A stretch of DNA of 64,000 nucleotides from Flavobacterium sp. GSB-24 (GCF_027924665.1 NZ_AP027043.1:1922001-1986000), one strand, 5' to 3'; positions 44,605 through 55,497 are shown, counted from the stretch's first letter. Program-made: numbers and translations. Notes: generated by a model not told the origin, from the letters alone.

Positions 44605-47600
44605 ATGAATAAGAAACCCATTCATTATTTAAAAAAAACACTTCGTGTACTGTTATGGTGCGTGGTTTCTATAGTGGCACTTTTACTTCTTCTTATCATA
44701 TTAATTCAAGTTCCGTCGGTTCAGAATTTCGTTAAGGATAAAGCGATTACTTATCTTCATAATAAGATTAAAACCAAGGTTTCCTTAGATCATATTTCCA
44801 TTAAATTTCCAAAAGATGTAGTGCTGGAAGGTTTTTATTTTGAAGACCAGAAAAAAGATACGTTACTGGCTGGTAAACGATTAGAGGTTGATGTTGATCT
44901 TTTTAAACTCGTAAGCAGCGAACTTGAAATCAATTCAGTTTCACTTGAAAATGTAAAAGCTAATATTTCAAGAAATAAAGATGGAGTTTTTAATTTCGAT
45001 TATATTATAAAAGCGTTTGAATCTAAAGAACCAAAAGTTGAAGATCCAGATGCCAAACCTTTCAAAATTTCTGTAGTAAAAGTAAATCTCGATCAAGTAA
45101 AATTCAATTTTAAAGATGATTTTTCGAAAAATGATATTCGTGTAAATCTGACCCATTTTGATACCAAATTCAAGAAATTTGACCTTGATAAAATGGATTT
45201 TAATATTCCGAATATTAATTTAAATGGCTTGAAAGTAGTTTTAGATCAAGATGTTGTAGAGAAAATTGCTGAAGTTTCAGTTAAGACTGTCGATACGATT
45301 TCAAAAAGACCAGATTTTAAACTTGCGCTGGATAAAATCACTTTATCTAAAATTGATATTTTATACGACAATAAAGATTCAAAATTAAATTCGGGCATTC
45401 GTTTAGGGAATTTGAATTTGGCTGTAAACGAAATTGATCTCAATAAACAGCTTTTAGATTTTGACACTTTTGAAGTGAAAAACCTTAGCGGAAATTTACG
45501 ATTAGGTGCAAAAGATAAACAAATTCAAGCGCCGGATTTAGACTCAACTTCTATCAAACAAGCAGGCTGGAAAGTTAAGCTGAATGATGCCAGTCTAGAA
45601 AATATAGCTTTTAAATTTGATGATATGCAGTCAAAACCTAAAACAAAAGGTTTAGATTACAGTCATTTAGATTTGAGTAAATTCAATTTCAAAGCAGAGA
45701 AATTATATTATGCAAACGATACGATTTCTGGAAACATAAAAACACTTACCGTAAACGAAAAAAGCGGTTTACAAATCCAGGCTTTTAAAACGGATTTCTT
45801 CTACGGACCAAAAAATGCGTATTTGAATAATTTGTATTTGAAAACGCCGCAAACCCTTGTGCAGGATGAAATTAAAGCAGCATACAAATCACTGGAATCT
45901 CTTCAAAAAGATCTAGGAAATTTGGCTGTTGATGCTAATTTGAAACAATCAAAAATTGGTTTCAAAGACATTTTATTGTTTGTTCCAGATTTACAAAAAA
46001 CAAATCCGTTTAAGAGTAATGCAAATGCAATTTTGTATGTAGACAGCCGAGTAAATGGAAAAGTAAAAGATCTGAATATTTCGAAATTCGAAATGAGCGG
46101 AATAGGTTCTACAAAAGTTTCCCTTTCGGGGAAAATCGCCGGACTGCCGGATGCGCAAAAAGCTTATTACGACTTGAATATTAAAAACATTTCGAGCACT
46201 GCAAAAGACATTAATATGTTTGTGCCAGCTGGGACAATTCCAAAAAACATTCAATTGCCTTCTCAACTAAATCTACAGGGAAAATTTAAAGGATCGGTTC
46301 AAAACTTTAAAACTAATCTGGCCTTAAAAAGCAGTTTCGGAAATGCCAAAGTTGATGCTTTATTTGATCAGCGTCTTAAAAAAAGAGAAAAATACGATGC
46401 AACCGTTTATTTATTGGATTTTAATGTAGGCCGATTAATTAAAAACGATTCGATCGGAAAAATTACGCTTAAAGCGAAAGTAAAAGGAAATGGTTTAGAC
46501 CCAAAAACGGCAAATGCGGCAATTGATGGTCTGGTGCAAAAAGCTGTTTTTAATCGCTACACATACAAAGATTTAGCTCTAAAAGGAAATATCGAAAATG
46601 GTTCTTTTGCTGTAAAATCTGGAATGAAAGATCCAAATCTGAATTTTGATTTAACAGCTTCAGGTGATACAAAAGACCAATATCCAAGCATAAAATTAAA
46701 ACTAAATCTAGATATAGCCGATCTAGAAAAACTGAATCTGCATGCCGGGCCAATGAAGCTTCGCGGAAATGTCGATGCAGATATCGCAAACAGCAATCCT
46801 GATTTCTTAAACGGAAAAGTTTTTCTTTCGAACATTCAGATTTTGCAGGATGCCGAACCAATTGTTTTAGATTCGATCCGCGTTCTTGCTTTTGCAGATA
46901 AAGACAGTAATTCGATTAAAATTTCGTCACAATTTTTAAAAGCCGAAGTAGTAGGAAAATATAAGTTGACCACTTTATCAAATTCAATTCAAAAATCATT
47001 GTCTAAATATATTGACCTTCAAAATCCGAAAGTCAATGCAGAATCTGACGAACAGCGATTGGCATTCAAATTAAAAGTAGATAATGATCCTGTTCTTTTT
47101 AAATTATTGCCAAAATTAACTGGATTAGAACCTTTTACCATAAATGGAAATTATAACAATCAAACAGATTCTTTAGCCATAAAAGGAACTATTCCGAGAA
47201 TTGTTTATGCCGATAATACTATTTCAGACGGAAGAATTAATATTGAAGCCAAAGAAAATGCTTTAGAATATTTGGTTTCTGTTGCAACAATCGAAAGCGG
47301 TTCACTTAAAATTCCGTTTACTAGCTTGTCTGGAAAAGTAGAAAACAACATTTTGACGTATGCGCTGGAAGTGAAAGATGTTAAAGACAAACAGCAATAT
47401 TATATTGCTGGAAATCTTAACCATGAAAATTCTAAAAACATCTTTAAAATTGATGCAGAAAACTTCGTTTTAAATTATGATAAATGGAACGTTGATCCTG
47501 AAAATTCGATTGAGTTTGGAGATAAAAGACTTTATATCAACAAATTCTATTTAGATAACTCTGGTAATGAATTAAAAATTCAGTCGCAGGGAACTCAGAA

Positions 47601-49713
47601 TAATGCACCGCTTCAAGTTGATTTTGTAAACTTCAAAATTGAAACCATTATGAACATGGTTAAAAAAGATGAGTTGTTGATGCAGGGTCTAATAAACGGA
47701 AATGCTTTGGTCGAAAACGTTATGACCAATCCGACATTTACATCAGATTTAAAAATTGATGATTTTACTTTTAAAGCAGAAAAAGTAGGTGATTTAGAAA
47801 TAAAAGTGGATAATAAAACCGCTAATACTCTTGCCGCGAATGTTGCTTTAAGCGACGAAGGAAATGATGTAAAATTAACTGGAGATTATAAACTGGATGC
47901 AGGGAATTTTGACTTTGATGTTGCAATTAATAAGTTGAATATCAAAAGTGTTCAAGGTTTTAGCATGGGAAATATAACAGAAGGGAAAGGTTTTCTTTCT
48001 GGGAATTTTAAATTGACAGGAAATACTTCGGCTCCCAAAATTAATGGCGAATTGAATTTTAATGATGCCGCTTTTAGAGTTACACAATTGAACTCGTACT
48101 TTAAAATTGGACAAGAAAAAATCACGTTTAATAATGAAACGATTTCATTTGATAAGTTCTCTCTTTTTGATGAAAATGACAACGAATTGTATGTTAACGG
48201 AACAATTCAATCGGCTGATTTTGTGAAGTATAATTTTAATCTTCTGGTAGAAGCAAATGATTTTAGAGCCATAAACTCTAAAGCAGCAGATAATGATTTA
48301 TTCTATGGTGATTTGTTTTTGGATACCAAATTGAATATCAAAGGAAATTTAGATAGTCCAGTTGTCGACGGAACGATTAAAATAAATAAAGAAACCAAAT
48401 TTACGGTTGTATTGCCGCAGTCAGATCCTTCAATTGCAGATCGAGAAGGAATTGTAGAGTTTGTTGATGAAGATAATATGTATCTGAAACAAACCGTTGA
48501 CATGCAGAATAAACTCGATCAATCGGAACTAAAAGGAATGGATGTAAACGTTGCCATTACGATTGATAAAGAAGCAGAATTGACTTTGCTGATTGATAAA
48601 GGAAATGGTGATTATCTAAAATTAAAGGGTGAAGCAGAATTAGTCGGCGGAATCGATCAATCGGGTAAAACGACTCTGACTGGTAAATATGAGTTTTCTG
48701 ATGGAGCTTATGAAATGAATTTCAACGGCATCAGAAGAAAATTTGATATTCAGAAAGGAAGTTACATCACGTGGAATGGGGAACCGACATTAGCCAACTT
48801 AAATATAACAGCCATTTATAAAGTAGATGCAGCGCCGATTGATTTATTGGGTAATCAGTTAAAAAGCGAACCTCAAACGGTGCAAAATACATACAAACAA
48901 AAACTTCCTTTTCAGACTTTATTGAAAATGAACGGTGAACTGATGAAACCAGAAATCTCTTTTGGAATTACACTTCCTGAAGGAAATTATAATGTTGCTT
49001 CAGATGTGGTTGAACTTACGCAGACAAGATTAAAACAACTGGAACAAGATCCGGCAGAATTAAATAAACAGGTTTTTGCACTTTTATTATTAAATAGATT
49101 TGTTGGAGAAAATCCGTTTTCGAGCGAAAGCGGCGGCGCAAGTGCTGAATCTTTTGCCAGACAAAGTGTAAGTAAAATACTTTCGCAGCAGTTAAACAAT
49201 CTTGCAGGCGAACTCATCACGGGATTTGAAGTAAATTTTGACTTAGAATCTACGGAAGATTATACGACTGGAACTATGCAGAATAGAACCGACCTGAATG
49301 TTGAAGTTTCTAAAAGATTGCTGGATGATAGATTGAAAGTAACCGTGGGAAGCAGTTTTGGTGTTGAAGGCCAAGAACGTGCCAATGAAGAAAGTACGAA
49401 TATTGCCGGCGATGTTGCTTTAGATTATCAATTAACAAAAGACGGAAGATATATGGTTCGTGCCTATAGAAAAAACCAATATCAAGTTGCTGTTGAAGGT
49501 CAGGTTGTTGAAACAGGAGTTGCATTTGTGATTACAATGAGTTACAACAAGTTTAGAGAGTTGTTTCATCGCAGTGAGCAGGAAAAAGAAATGATCCGCG
49601 AAGAAAAAATTCGAAAAGAAAAGCAAAAACAGAAAGAAAAAGAAGCAAAAGAAAAACCAGAAATACAAAATCAGGAAGAAAAACAAATTGAAGGAAATGA
49701 GCAGAAAACATAA
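44605..49713 (+). CDS. tamB: TamB-family translocation/assembly protein
   Basis: This 1702-aa protein has one N-terminal transmembrane helix (about 14-36), an AsmA-like start (VKDKAITYLHNKIKTKVSLD) and a very long series of beta strands forming the hydrophobic groove typical of TamB/YhdP bridge proteins. The C-terminal DUF490 domain (about 1290-1650) is followed by a highly charged Lys/Glu tail of about 45 residues. It bridges inner and outer membrane and acts in lipid transport or barrel assembly. The next gene, a TamA-like barrel, overlaps it, forming the usual pair. Confidence 0.93.
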   Translation: MNKKPIHYLKKTLRVLLWCVVSIVALLLLLIILIQVPSVQNFVKDKAITYLHNKIKTKVSLDHISIKFPKDVVLEGFYFEDQKKDTLLAGKRLEVDVDLFKLVSSELEINSVSLENVKANISRNKDGVFNFDYIIKAFESKEPKVEDPDAKPFKISVVKVNLDQVKFNFKDDFSKNDIRVNLTHFDTKFKKFDLDKMDFNIPNINLNGLKVVLDQDVVEKIAEVSVKTVDTISKRPDFKLALDKITLSKIDILYDNKDSKLNSGIRLGNLNLAVNEIDLNKQLLDFDTFEVKNLSGNLRLGAKDKQIQAPDLDSTSIKQAGWKVKLNDASLENIAFKFDDMQSKPKTKGLDYSHLDLSKFNFKAEKLYYANDTISGNIKTLTVNEKSGLQIQAFKTDFFYGPKNAYLNNLYLKTPQTLVQDEIKAAYKSLESLQKDLGNLAVDANLKQSKIGFKDILLFVPDLQKTNPFKSNANAILYVDSRVNGKVKDLNISKFEMSGIGSTKVSLSGKIAGLPDAQKAYYDLNIKNISSTAKDINMFVPAGTIPKNIQLPSQLNLQGKFKGSVQNFKTNLALKSSFGNAKVDALFDQRLKKREKYDATVYLLDFNVGRLIKNDSIGKITLKAKVKGNGLDPKTANAAIDGLVQKAVFNRYTYKDLALKGNIENGSFAVKSGMKDPNLNFDLTASGDTKDQYPSIKLKLNLDIADLEKLNLHAGPMKLRGNVDADIANSNPDFLNGKVFLSNIQILQDAEPIVLDSIRVLAFADKDSNSIKISSQFLKAEVVGKYKLTTLSNSIQKSLSKYIDLQNPKVNAESDEQRLAFKLKVDNDPVLFKLLPKLTGLEPFTINGNYNNQTDSLAIKGTIPRIVYADNTISDGRINIEAKENALEYLVSVATIESGSLKIPFTSLSGKVENNILTYALEVKDVKDKQQYYIAGNLNHENSKNIFKIDAENFVLNYDKWNVDPENSIEFGDKRLYINKFYLDNSGNELKIQSQGTQNNAPLQVDFVNFKIETIMNMVKKDELLMQGLINGNALVENVMTNPTFTSDLKIDDFTFKAEKVGDLEIKVDNKTANTLAANVALSDEGNDVKLTGDYKLDAGNFDFDVAINKLNIKSVQGFSMGNITEGKGFLSGNFKLTGNTSAPKINGELNFNDAAFRVTQLNSYFKIGQEKITFNNETISFDKFSLFDENDNELYVNGTIQSADFVKYNFNLLVEANDFRAINSKAADNDLFYGDLFLDTKLNIKGNLDSPVVDGTIKINKETKFTVVLPQSDPSIADREGIVEFVDEDNMYLKQTVDMQNKLDQSELKGMDVNVAITIDKEAELTLLIDKGNGDYLKLKGEAELVGGIDQSGKTTLTGKYEFSDGAYEMNFNGIRRKFDIQKGSYITWNGEPTLANLNITAIYKVDAAPIDLLGNQLKSEPQTVQNTYKQKLPFQTLLKMNGELMKPEISFGITLPEGNYNVASDVVELTQTRLKQLEQDPAELNKQVFALLLLNRFVGENPFSSESGGASAESFARQSVSKILSQQLNNLAGELITGFEVNFDLESTEDYTTGTMQNRTDLNVEVSKRLLDDRLKVTVGSSFGVEGQERANEESTNIAGDVALDYQLTKDGRYMVRAYRKNQYQVAVEGQVVETGVAFVITMSYNKFRELFHRSEQEKEMIREEKIRKEKQKQKEKEAKEKPEIQNQEEKQIEGNEQKT

Positions 49714-52015
49714 ACATATAAGACAATTTTATATCAAGTGTATGGCACTGTTTTCCTTGTTTTTTATTGTAGGATGCAGTAATACCAAATATCTTCCAGA
49801 AGGCGATTTGCTTTATGTCGGCGGTTCGGTTACCGTAAAAGATTCGCTGATGAAAAAGAAAGACCGTAAGGCGCTGGAAACTGAATTGAAAGATTTATTG
49901 CGTCCAAAACCTAATAAACAGATTTTCGGTTTACGTCCTAAATTATGGATTTATAATTTGGCTGGAGAACCTAAAAAACAAAAAGGAACACGATATTGGC
50001 TTCGAAATAAAGTGGGAGAAGCACCAGTTTTATTCAGCAAAGTTGATTTGGATTATAACGCATCGGTTTTGCGAAATTTTACGGAAAACAGAGGTTATTT
50101 TAAAAGCCGTGTAAGCGCCGATTCGACTGTTCGAAATAAAAGAGTAACTGCAGAATACACCGTTACTCCGAAACAGCAATACATTATAAAAAGTGTTACT
50201 TTCCCTGATGACTCTTTAAGAATATCAAAGATTATAGCCAAGAGCCACCGTAGAAGTCTTCTTAAAGTTGGAAAACCTTACGATTTGGATGTCATTAAAG
50301 CTGAGAGAGAACGTATTGATGCGAGATTAAAAGAAAATGGATATTTTTATTTTAATCCAGATTATATTTTAGCAAAAGTAGACAGTACTAAAGGAAATCA
50401 TGAAGTGAAAATTAGACTTGTAATTAAAGATGATACGCCAGTAAAAGCGCTGACTTCTTACAAGATTGATAAAATATTTGTTTATCCAAATTACTCACTT
50501 ACAAACGATAGTGCCGTTTACCGAAAAAGAAATATCACACAATACAAAGATTTTACAATAATAGACACTGCAGAAACTTTTAAACCAAGAGTTTATGATC
50601 GAACGATTTACTTTAAAAAAGGAGATTTATATAATAGGAAAGATCACAATTTAACTTTAAACCGATTTGTAAATCTGGGAACATTCAGTTTTGTGAAAAA
50701 CGAATTTAAACCGTCTGATTCGATTCCAAATGCTTTAAATTCCTACTATTATTTAACCTTGCTTCCTAAAAAGTTTATTCGTGTTGAAGTTATAGGTAAA
50801 ACCAATTCAGCAAGTTACACGGGGACAGAATTAAATTTAAATTGGAACAATCGAAACTTTTTTAGAGGAGCAGAATTATTTACAGCTTCGGTCTTTGGAG
50901 GAGCTGATTTCCAGCTTGGGGGAGTGAATAGAGGAAAAAATATTTATAAACTGGGAGGGGAAGTTAGTTTGACATGGCCACGATTTATAACGCCATTTAA
51001 TATACAAGGAAACAGCGAATTTGTGCCAAGAACTAAAGCAACTTTGCGTTACGAATATCAAAAAAGAACACAATTATATGCATTGAATTCATTCAACACT
51101 TCATTTGGTTATTTATGGAAAGAAAATATTCGTAAAGAACATCAATTAAATGTTATTGATGTTACGTATGTGAGTCCAAATCATGTTACACCAGAATATT
51201 TGGCAGATATAAAAGAAGATCCTGCGCTTGGAAAAGTAATTGAAAAACAGTTGATTTTTGGTCCGACTTACAATTATACCTATACGAATACCATGCAGAA
51301 ACGCCGAAAAAATACCATCTATTTTAATGGTGAATTGGATTTAGCGGGAAATATTACAGGATTGGTTACAGGTGCCAATTATAAGAAAGATAATGTAAAG
51401 ACTATATTTGATGTTCCGTTTAGCCAATATGTAAAAATCAAAACAGATTTCAGGCATTATTTAAAACTCGGAAAAGAAAGCGAATTAGCAAGCCGATTAA
51501 TTCTCGGTGCCGGATTTGCTTATGGAAACTCAAATACACTTCCAACTTCAAAGCAGTTTGTCGTAGGAGGAACGAATAGTATTAGAGCTTTCAGAGCCAG
51601 AACGTTAGGACCGGGTAGTTATGTGATTCCGCCGACAACAAATAATAATTATACACCAGATCAATCAGCAGATTTGAAGTTGGAATTTAATACAGAATAT
51701 CGAGCTAAATTGTTTAGTATTGTTCGAGGAGCAGTGTTCTTGGATGCAGGAAATATTTGGCTTTTAAATGCCGACCCAGATAAACCAGGAGCTGAAATTT
51801 CAAAAGATTTTATGAAAGAACTTGCAGTTGGTGCCGGAGTAGGTTTGCGTTTTGATTTGTCATTTTTGATTTTAAGAACAGATTTAGCAATTCCACTCCG
51901 TAATCCTGCGCTTCCAGACGGACAGCGCTGGGTGATTGATAAGATTGATTTTGGAGATAGTTCTTGGAGAAAAGACAACCTGATTTTGAATATTGCGATC
52001 GGATATCCGTTCTAA
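49697..52015 (+). CDS. TamA/BamA-family outer membrane protein
   Basis: The start at 49697 (MSRKHKHIRQ) overlaps tamB by 17 bp; an ATG at 49688 is also possible. It is an outer-membrane lipoprotein-type start (FFIVGCSNTKYLPEG), followed by POTRA-like domains (about 30-300) and an Omp85 C-terminal barrel with the GGTNSIRAFRARTLGPGSY segment typical of the family loop 6 (VRGY/F-like). It partners TamB. Bacteroidota versions often carry such an N-terminal lipid anchor. Confidence 0.93.
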   Translation: MSRKHKHIRQFYIKCMALFSLFFIVGCSNTKYLPEGDLLYVGGSVTVKDSLMKKKDRKALETELKDLLRPKPNKQIFGLRPKLWIYNLAGEPKKQKGTRYWLRNKVGEAPVLFSKVDLDYNASVLRNFTENRGYFKSRVSADSTVRNKRVTAEYTVTPKQQYIIKSVTFPDDSLRISKIIAKSHRRSLLKVGKPYDLDVIKAERERIDARLKENGYFYFNPDYILAKVDSTKGNHEVKIRLVIKDDTPVKALTSYKIDKIFVYPNYSLTNDSAVYRKRNITQYKDFTIIDTAETFKPRVYDRTIYFKKGDLYNRKDHNLTLNRFVNLGTFSFVKNEFKPSDSIPNALNSYYYLTLLPKKFIRVEVIGKTNSASYTGTELNLNWNNRNFFRGAELFTASVFGGADFQLGGVNRGKNIYKLGGEVSLTWPRFITPFNIQGNSEFVPRTKATLRYEYQKRTQLYALNSFNTSFGYLWKENIRKEHQLNVIDVTYVSPNHVTPEYLADIKEDPALGKVIEKQLIFGPTYNYTYTNTMQKRRKNTIYFNGELDLAGNITGLVTGANYKKDNVKTIFDVPFSQYVKIKTDFRHYLKLGKESELASRLILGAGFAYGNSNTLPTSKQFVVGGTNSIRAFRARTLGPGSYVIPPTTNNNYTPDQSADLKLEFNTEYRAKLFSIVRGAVFLDAGNIWLLNADPDKPGAEISKDFMKELAVGAGVGLRFDLSFLILRTDLAIPLRNPALPDGQRWVIDKIDFGDSSWRKDNLILNIAIGYPF

Positions 52016-52192
52016 TTTTTTGTGTCTAATTTCATGAATTTTCACTAATCTTAGCTGTATGTTTTTTATCGATTTCACAAATTAAAAATTAAGAACGTCA
52101 AATTTGACATTTTAAAAAATTAGTGTAATTAGTGCAATTCGTGGCAAAGAATAGTAAAAAAAGAAGTAAATTGCTCTAAATATTTTATTAGA

Positions 52193-52822
52193 ATGCAAAA
52201 CTTAATCAAAAGAATTATAGGTATTGGTATCATCGTTTTATTAATTGTTCTGGCTTTTAAATATTGCCAGTTTAAAAAAGAAGATGATTCTGATATTCAG
52301 TACAACACTAATTTAATTCAGCAGCAAATTCTTAATGTTGGAAAATTGGTCGTAACCGAAGGTCATTTCTCTGAGGTGGTTACTTATAAAAATCAGCAGA
52401 AATATTTAATGGATTTGGTTTCTTTTGAAAAGAAAGCACTAATTGTAGTAAATGCTAATGTCACTGTTGCTTACGATTTACATCAAATGAAATACGACAT
52501 CGATGAAAAAAACAAAACGATAACCATATTAAATATCCCAAAAGAAGAAATTACAATAAATCCAGATATTCAGTTTTATGATGTTGAACAAAGTAAACTG
52601 AATCCGTTTACGGGAGATGACTACAATAAAATCAATAAATCAGTAAAAGCCAATCTGGCTAAAAAAATTGAGAAATCTACTCTAAAAACAAATGCCCAAA
52701 ATAGATTAATAAGTGAATTGTCAAAAATCTTAATTATGACAAATTCAATGGGCTGGAAATTACAATACAACGGGAAAGTTATTGAATCTGAGACCGAGCT
52801 GAATCAAGATTTGAAGCTGTGA
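52193..52822 (+). CDS. DUF4230 membrane-anchored protein
   Basis: This 209-aa protein has a transmembrane helix at about 7-25 and a single extracytoplasmic DUF4230 domain, recognised by LVVTEGHFSEVVTYKNQQKY and the ITILNIPKEEITINPDIQFY block. The function is not known. It follows the tamBA pair after 177 bp, a separation that holds a degenerate dispersed repeat and probably its own promoter. Confidence 0.88.
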   Translation: MQNLIKRIIGIGIIVLLIVLAFKYCQFKKEDDSDIQYNTNLIQQQILNVGKLVVTEGHFSEVVTYKNQQKYLMDLVSFEKKALIVVNANVTVAYDLHQMKYDIDEKNKTITILNIPKEEITINPDIQFYDVEQSKLNPFTGDDYNKINKSVKANLAKKIEKSTLKTNAQNRLISELSKILIMTNSMGWKLQYNGKVIESETELNQDLKL

Positions 52823-52864
52823 AGTTTGCCTACATGCCACTAAGGCGCAAAGTTTTTATTTGAC

Positions 52865-52991
52865 TTGCCTCCTGCTTTAGCTGGAGGTATTTCATGAAGA
52901 TTGAAAAAGGCTTTAGCCAAAAAAAACATGAGATTTGGCTAAAGCCTCTTGATTTTGGCTTTATATGTCCTCCAGCTAAAGCAGGAGGCAA
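52865..52991. repeat. nested inverted-repeat element, 127 bp
   Basis: The outer arms are a perfect 23-bp inverted repeat (CCTCCTGCTTTAGCTGGAGG within 52865-52887 and its complement at 52969-52991). An inner perfect repeat AGGCTTTAGCCAAA / TTTGGCTAAAGCCT lies at 52908-52947. The RNA would fold into a long branched hairpin. Related pieces occur at 39455-39529. Confidence 0.75.
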
Positions 52992-53057
52992 TTGAAAATT
53001 TACGACTCTGCTTCTTGCGAAATTAAAAAATTAGCAAAAGAAGAATAATTTCGCGCC

Positions 53058-54833
53058 TTAGTGCCTTTGTGGCAAATTAGGCAAAGAGCTATCAAAAATC
53101 AAATCCAATCCGCCGGAAATTAAATGTGCAATTTCAGGACGTTTTACCTTCAATTGATCCAAGTAAACCAATACTTCTTGTAAAAGCTGCTTTTCGTCTG
53201 AATCTTTTAGAAGCTCTGCTATTTCAATTGATAACAACCAATCGTTAGAATGATTATTTTTTAATTTTTCAAAAACAGACTTTAATTCGGTTTTAGAGTC
53301 TTTATTATTTCGAATGTTACGAACTGTTGCGTATAGAATTTCTAATTCATTACGTTCATCAGTATGTTTTGCTTTTATAGTTTTACTTGTCGGAACAATA
53401 TTGATCAAATCAAAACTATTTACATCAGCAGGGCCAGAAAATGCAGATATAACTTTTTTACCAATCGCCATATCGTAATTTCCCCAATCAGGCTGAAACA
53501 AAATCATTTCTCCATGCGTAACTGTACAATTTCTAAAACTGATCAGGATAATTTCTCCATGCAAATTTCTAGAACCCGTAATGATTTCACCTTCAACAAT
53601 GATATTACCTTCAAATTCCAGTTTTACAGTCTCGTTTTCTACAATGCTGTAAGCCTGCAAATCTTTCGGACTCATGTCTTCAATAGCCAGATTAAAACCT
53701 TTCAGTTTTCCAATCGGGCTTCCAAATCCATGCGGATGTGTCAAAGTTCCGTGGCCGACTAATTCTTTTTCGCGGTAAGCCAATGCTGTTTTTCCAGTTG
53801 TTTGAATGTAAACAGGTTTTCCTTCATCTTCAATTACATTGGTAAAAACTCCTGAAATTTGTAAACCTGTACTCAATTCAATTGTTCCTAAAGCATTAGA
53901 CTGAATCAATTTCTGAATTCCCGAAAGACCTCCAGTTCGCAAAGCCATTTTATTCGCAAATTCTTCTAAAATCAGACTCAAATAAGAAAATGTCGGCGTT
54001 ACATAAAGTTGTGGCTGCAACTGCGTAATATCAAAATTCTGATTCGCCGCTGAAATATCATACGGAATCTTCTTCACGTTATCTGTCATACACCAAGCAC
54101 TTTCACCAATAGAAGAAAGTAATCCGGCACCATATATTTTAGGATCTTCAACCGTCCCTATTAAGCCATATTCAACTGTCCACCAATGCAGGTTTCTAAT
54201 TTGCGCCATTTCAGACAATTCGCCCATATTGTTTTGTAAATCGGCAACAGCTTTTTCGGCTTCGTCTATTTTTTCTTGCGGCGTGTCTTCGGCTTCCTTT
54301 AAAATAGAAAGCAGACGAATCGCTTCGTACATTTGATAATCTTTATGAGAAGAAATGGCTTTGCACCCAATTTCGCCAAAACGTCGTAAATATTCTGCAT
54401 ATTCTGGATTGGCAATAATAGGAGCGTGACCGGCACCTTCGTGAATGATGTCTGGTGCGGGAGTATATTCAATATGTTCTAACTGCCTGATATCCGAAGC
54501 AATAACCAAAACATTATAAGCCTGAAATTCCATAAAGGCATTTGGCGGAATAAATCCATCAACGGCAACTGCCGCCCAGCCAATTTCGCTCAAAATACGA
54601 TTCATTCCGTACATACTCGGAATGGAATCGATCTCAATTCCAGTTTTGCGTAAACCTTCTAAATACGAATGATGGGCAACTTTAGAAAGATAATCTACGT
54701 TTTTACGCATAACATATCTCCAAACCGCTTGATTAATAGGAGTATAATCACTATAATCTTGAGGCTTAATAAATTGCTGTAAATGTTTAGGCAATCGCTC
54801 TAATAACGGATTGGTTTCAATATTTGGGTTCAT
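53058..54833 (-). CDS. aromatic amino acid hydroxylase (phenylalanine 4-monooxygenase type)
   Basis: This 591-aa protein has a biopterin-dependent hydroxylase domain at about 20-340 with iron ligands in IIHEGAGHAPII (near 126-137) and a downstream Glu (AEYLRRFGEIG). It would convert phenylalanine to tyrosine using tetrahydropterin and oxygen. It is about twice the length of the proteobacterial enzyme because of a C-terminal part (about 340-591) with no known fold that is usual in Bacteroidota. The gene is monocistronic. Substrate preference (Phe, Tyr or Trp) cannot be set from sequence by eye. Confidence 0.92.
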   Translation of the reverse strand: MNPNIETNPLLERLPKHLQQFIKPQDYSDYTPINQAVWRYVMRKNVDYLSKVAHHSYLEGLRKTGIEIDSIPSMYGMNRILSEIGWAAVAVDGFIPPNAFMEFQAYNVLVIASDIRQLEHIEYTPAPDIIHEGAGHAPIIANPEYAEYLRRFGEIGCKAISSHKDYQMYEAIRLLSILKEAEDTPQEKIDEAEKAVADLQNNMGELSEMAQIRNLHWWTVEYGLIGTVEDPKIYGAGLLSSIGESAWCMTDNVKKIPYDISAANQNFDITQLQPQLYVTPTFSYLSLILEEFANKMALRTGGLSGIQKLIQSNALGTIELSTGLQISGVFTNVIEDEGKPVYIQTTGKTALAYREKELVGHGTLTHPHGFGSPIGKLKGFNLAIEDMSPKDLQAYSIVENETVKLEFEGNIIVEGEIITGSRNLHGEIILISFRNCTVTHGEMILFQPDWGNYDMAIGKKVISAFSGPADVNSFDLINIVPTSKTIKAKHTDERNELEILYATVRNIRNNKDSKTELKSVFEKLKNNHSNDWLLSIEIAELLKDSDEKQLLQEVLVYLDQLKVKRPEIAHLISGGLDLIFDSSLPNLPQRH

Positions 54834-54970
54834 TTCGCAAACGTTGTAGATTAGAATGTAAAATTACGAATTTTGACCGCTAATTTTTGCTGTTTACCAC
54901 AATATTTTTATTCTAAAGTGATTTTTATTGCGTTTTTATAGATTTTGAGAAATGAGTAATAGTTAAAATT

Positions 54971-55417
54971 TTAGCAGTCATTATTCTCATAATTGACTTT
55001 TTCCATTGTTTTTTCAAAGTTTTCAATTTCCTTTTTAGTCATTGAAGCTTCTTTTAAATCAACTTTTAGCTGTTTTTGAGTATCTGGGCTAATCCATAAA
55101 CCAGTAAACGTATTGCCGGTTTTCTTTAAGATTAACACACCGCTGAAACCATGTTCGACTAAGACAAATTCATTCTCTTTTTTTCTGTTTTGAGTAATAT
55201 CAAGCTGAATCCAATTATTTGATTTATTGTAACGATACATTGAAGTAAACATTAAATCGGCAGTACAAGGATTTTCTTCTGTTTTGATGTAAAGAGTTAT
55301 AGGAGTTTTTCCGTCAATTGTTCCTTTGTATAAATTAGAAACTGGAGCTTGAGATTGTGCGTTTGAATGATTTATAAAAGAAAAACAAATTATAAAAAAC
55401 AAGATTACTTTTTTCAT
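54971..55417 (-). CDS. secreted hypothetical protein
   Basis: Starting at 55417 the protein has 148 residues with a signal peptide (MKKVILFFIICFSFINHSNAQ). The mature part is a small beta-rich domain (LYKGTIDGKTPITLYIKTEE, VLILKKTGNTFTGLWISPDT) with a Cys pair (one in NPCTAD, one at the C-terminal end). The family was not recognised. It may be a periplasmic or surface protein; context gives no clue. Confidence 0.75.
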   Translation of the reverse strand: MKKVILFFIICFSFINHSNAQSQAPVSNLYKGTIDGKTPITLYIKTEENPCTADLMFTSMYRYNKSNNWIQLDITQNRKKENEFVLVEHGFSGVLILKKTGNTFTGLWISPDTQKQLKVDLKEASMTKKEIENFEKTMEKVNYENNDC

Positions 55418-55497
55418 AAATAAGAAATATAGATTTGAGATTAATTCATTCAAATATATCGAATTAAGGAATCTGTTTTTTATTGACCAATTAGTTT

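Noticed and set aside
46550..46861. 103-aa and 92-aa minus-strand open frames inside tamB
   Set aside because: They are shadow frames of a long, clearly coding plus-strand gene.
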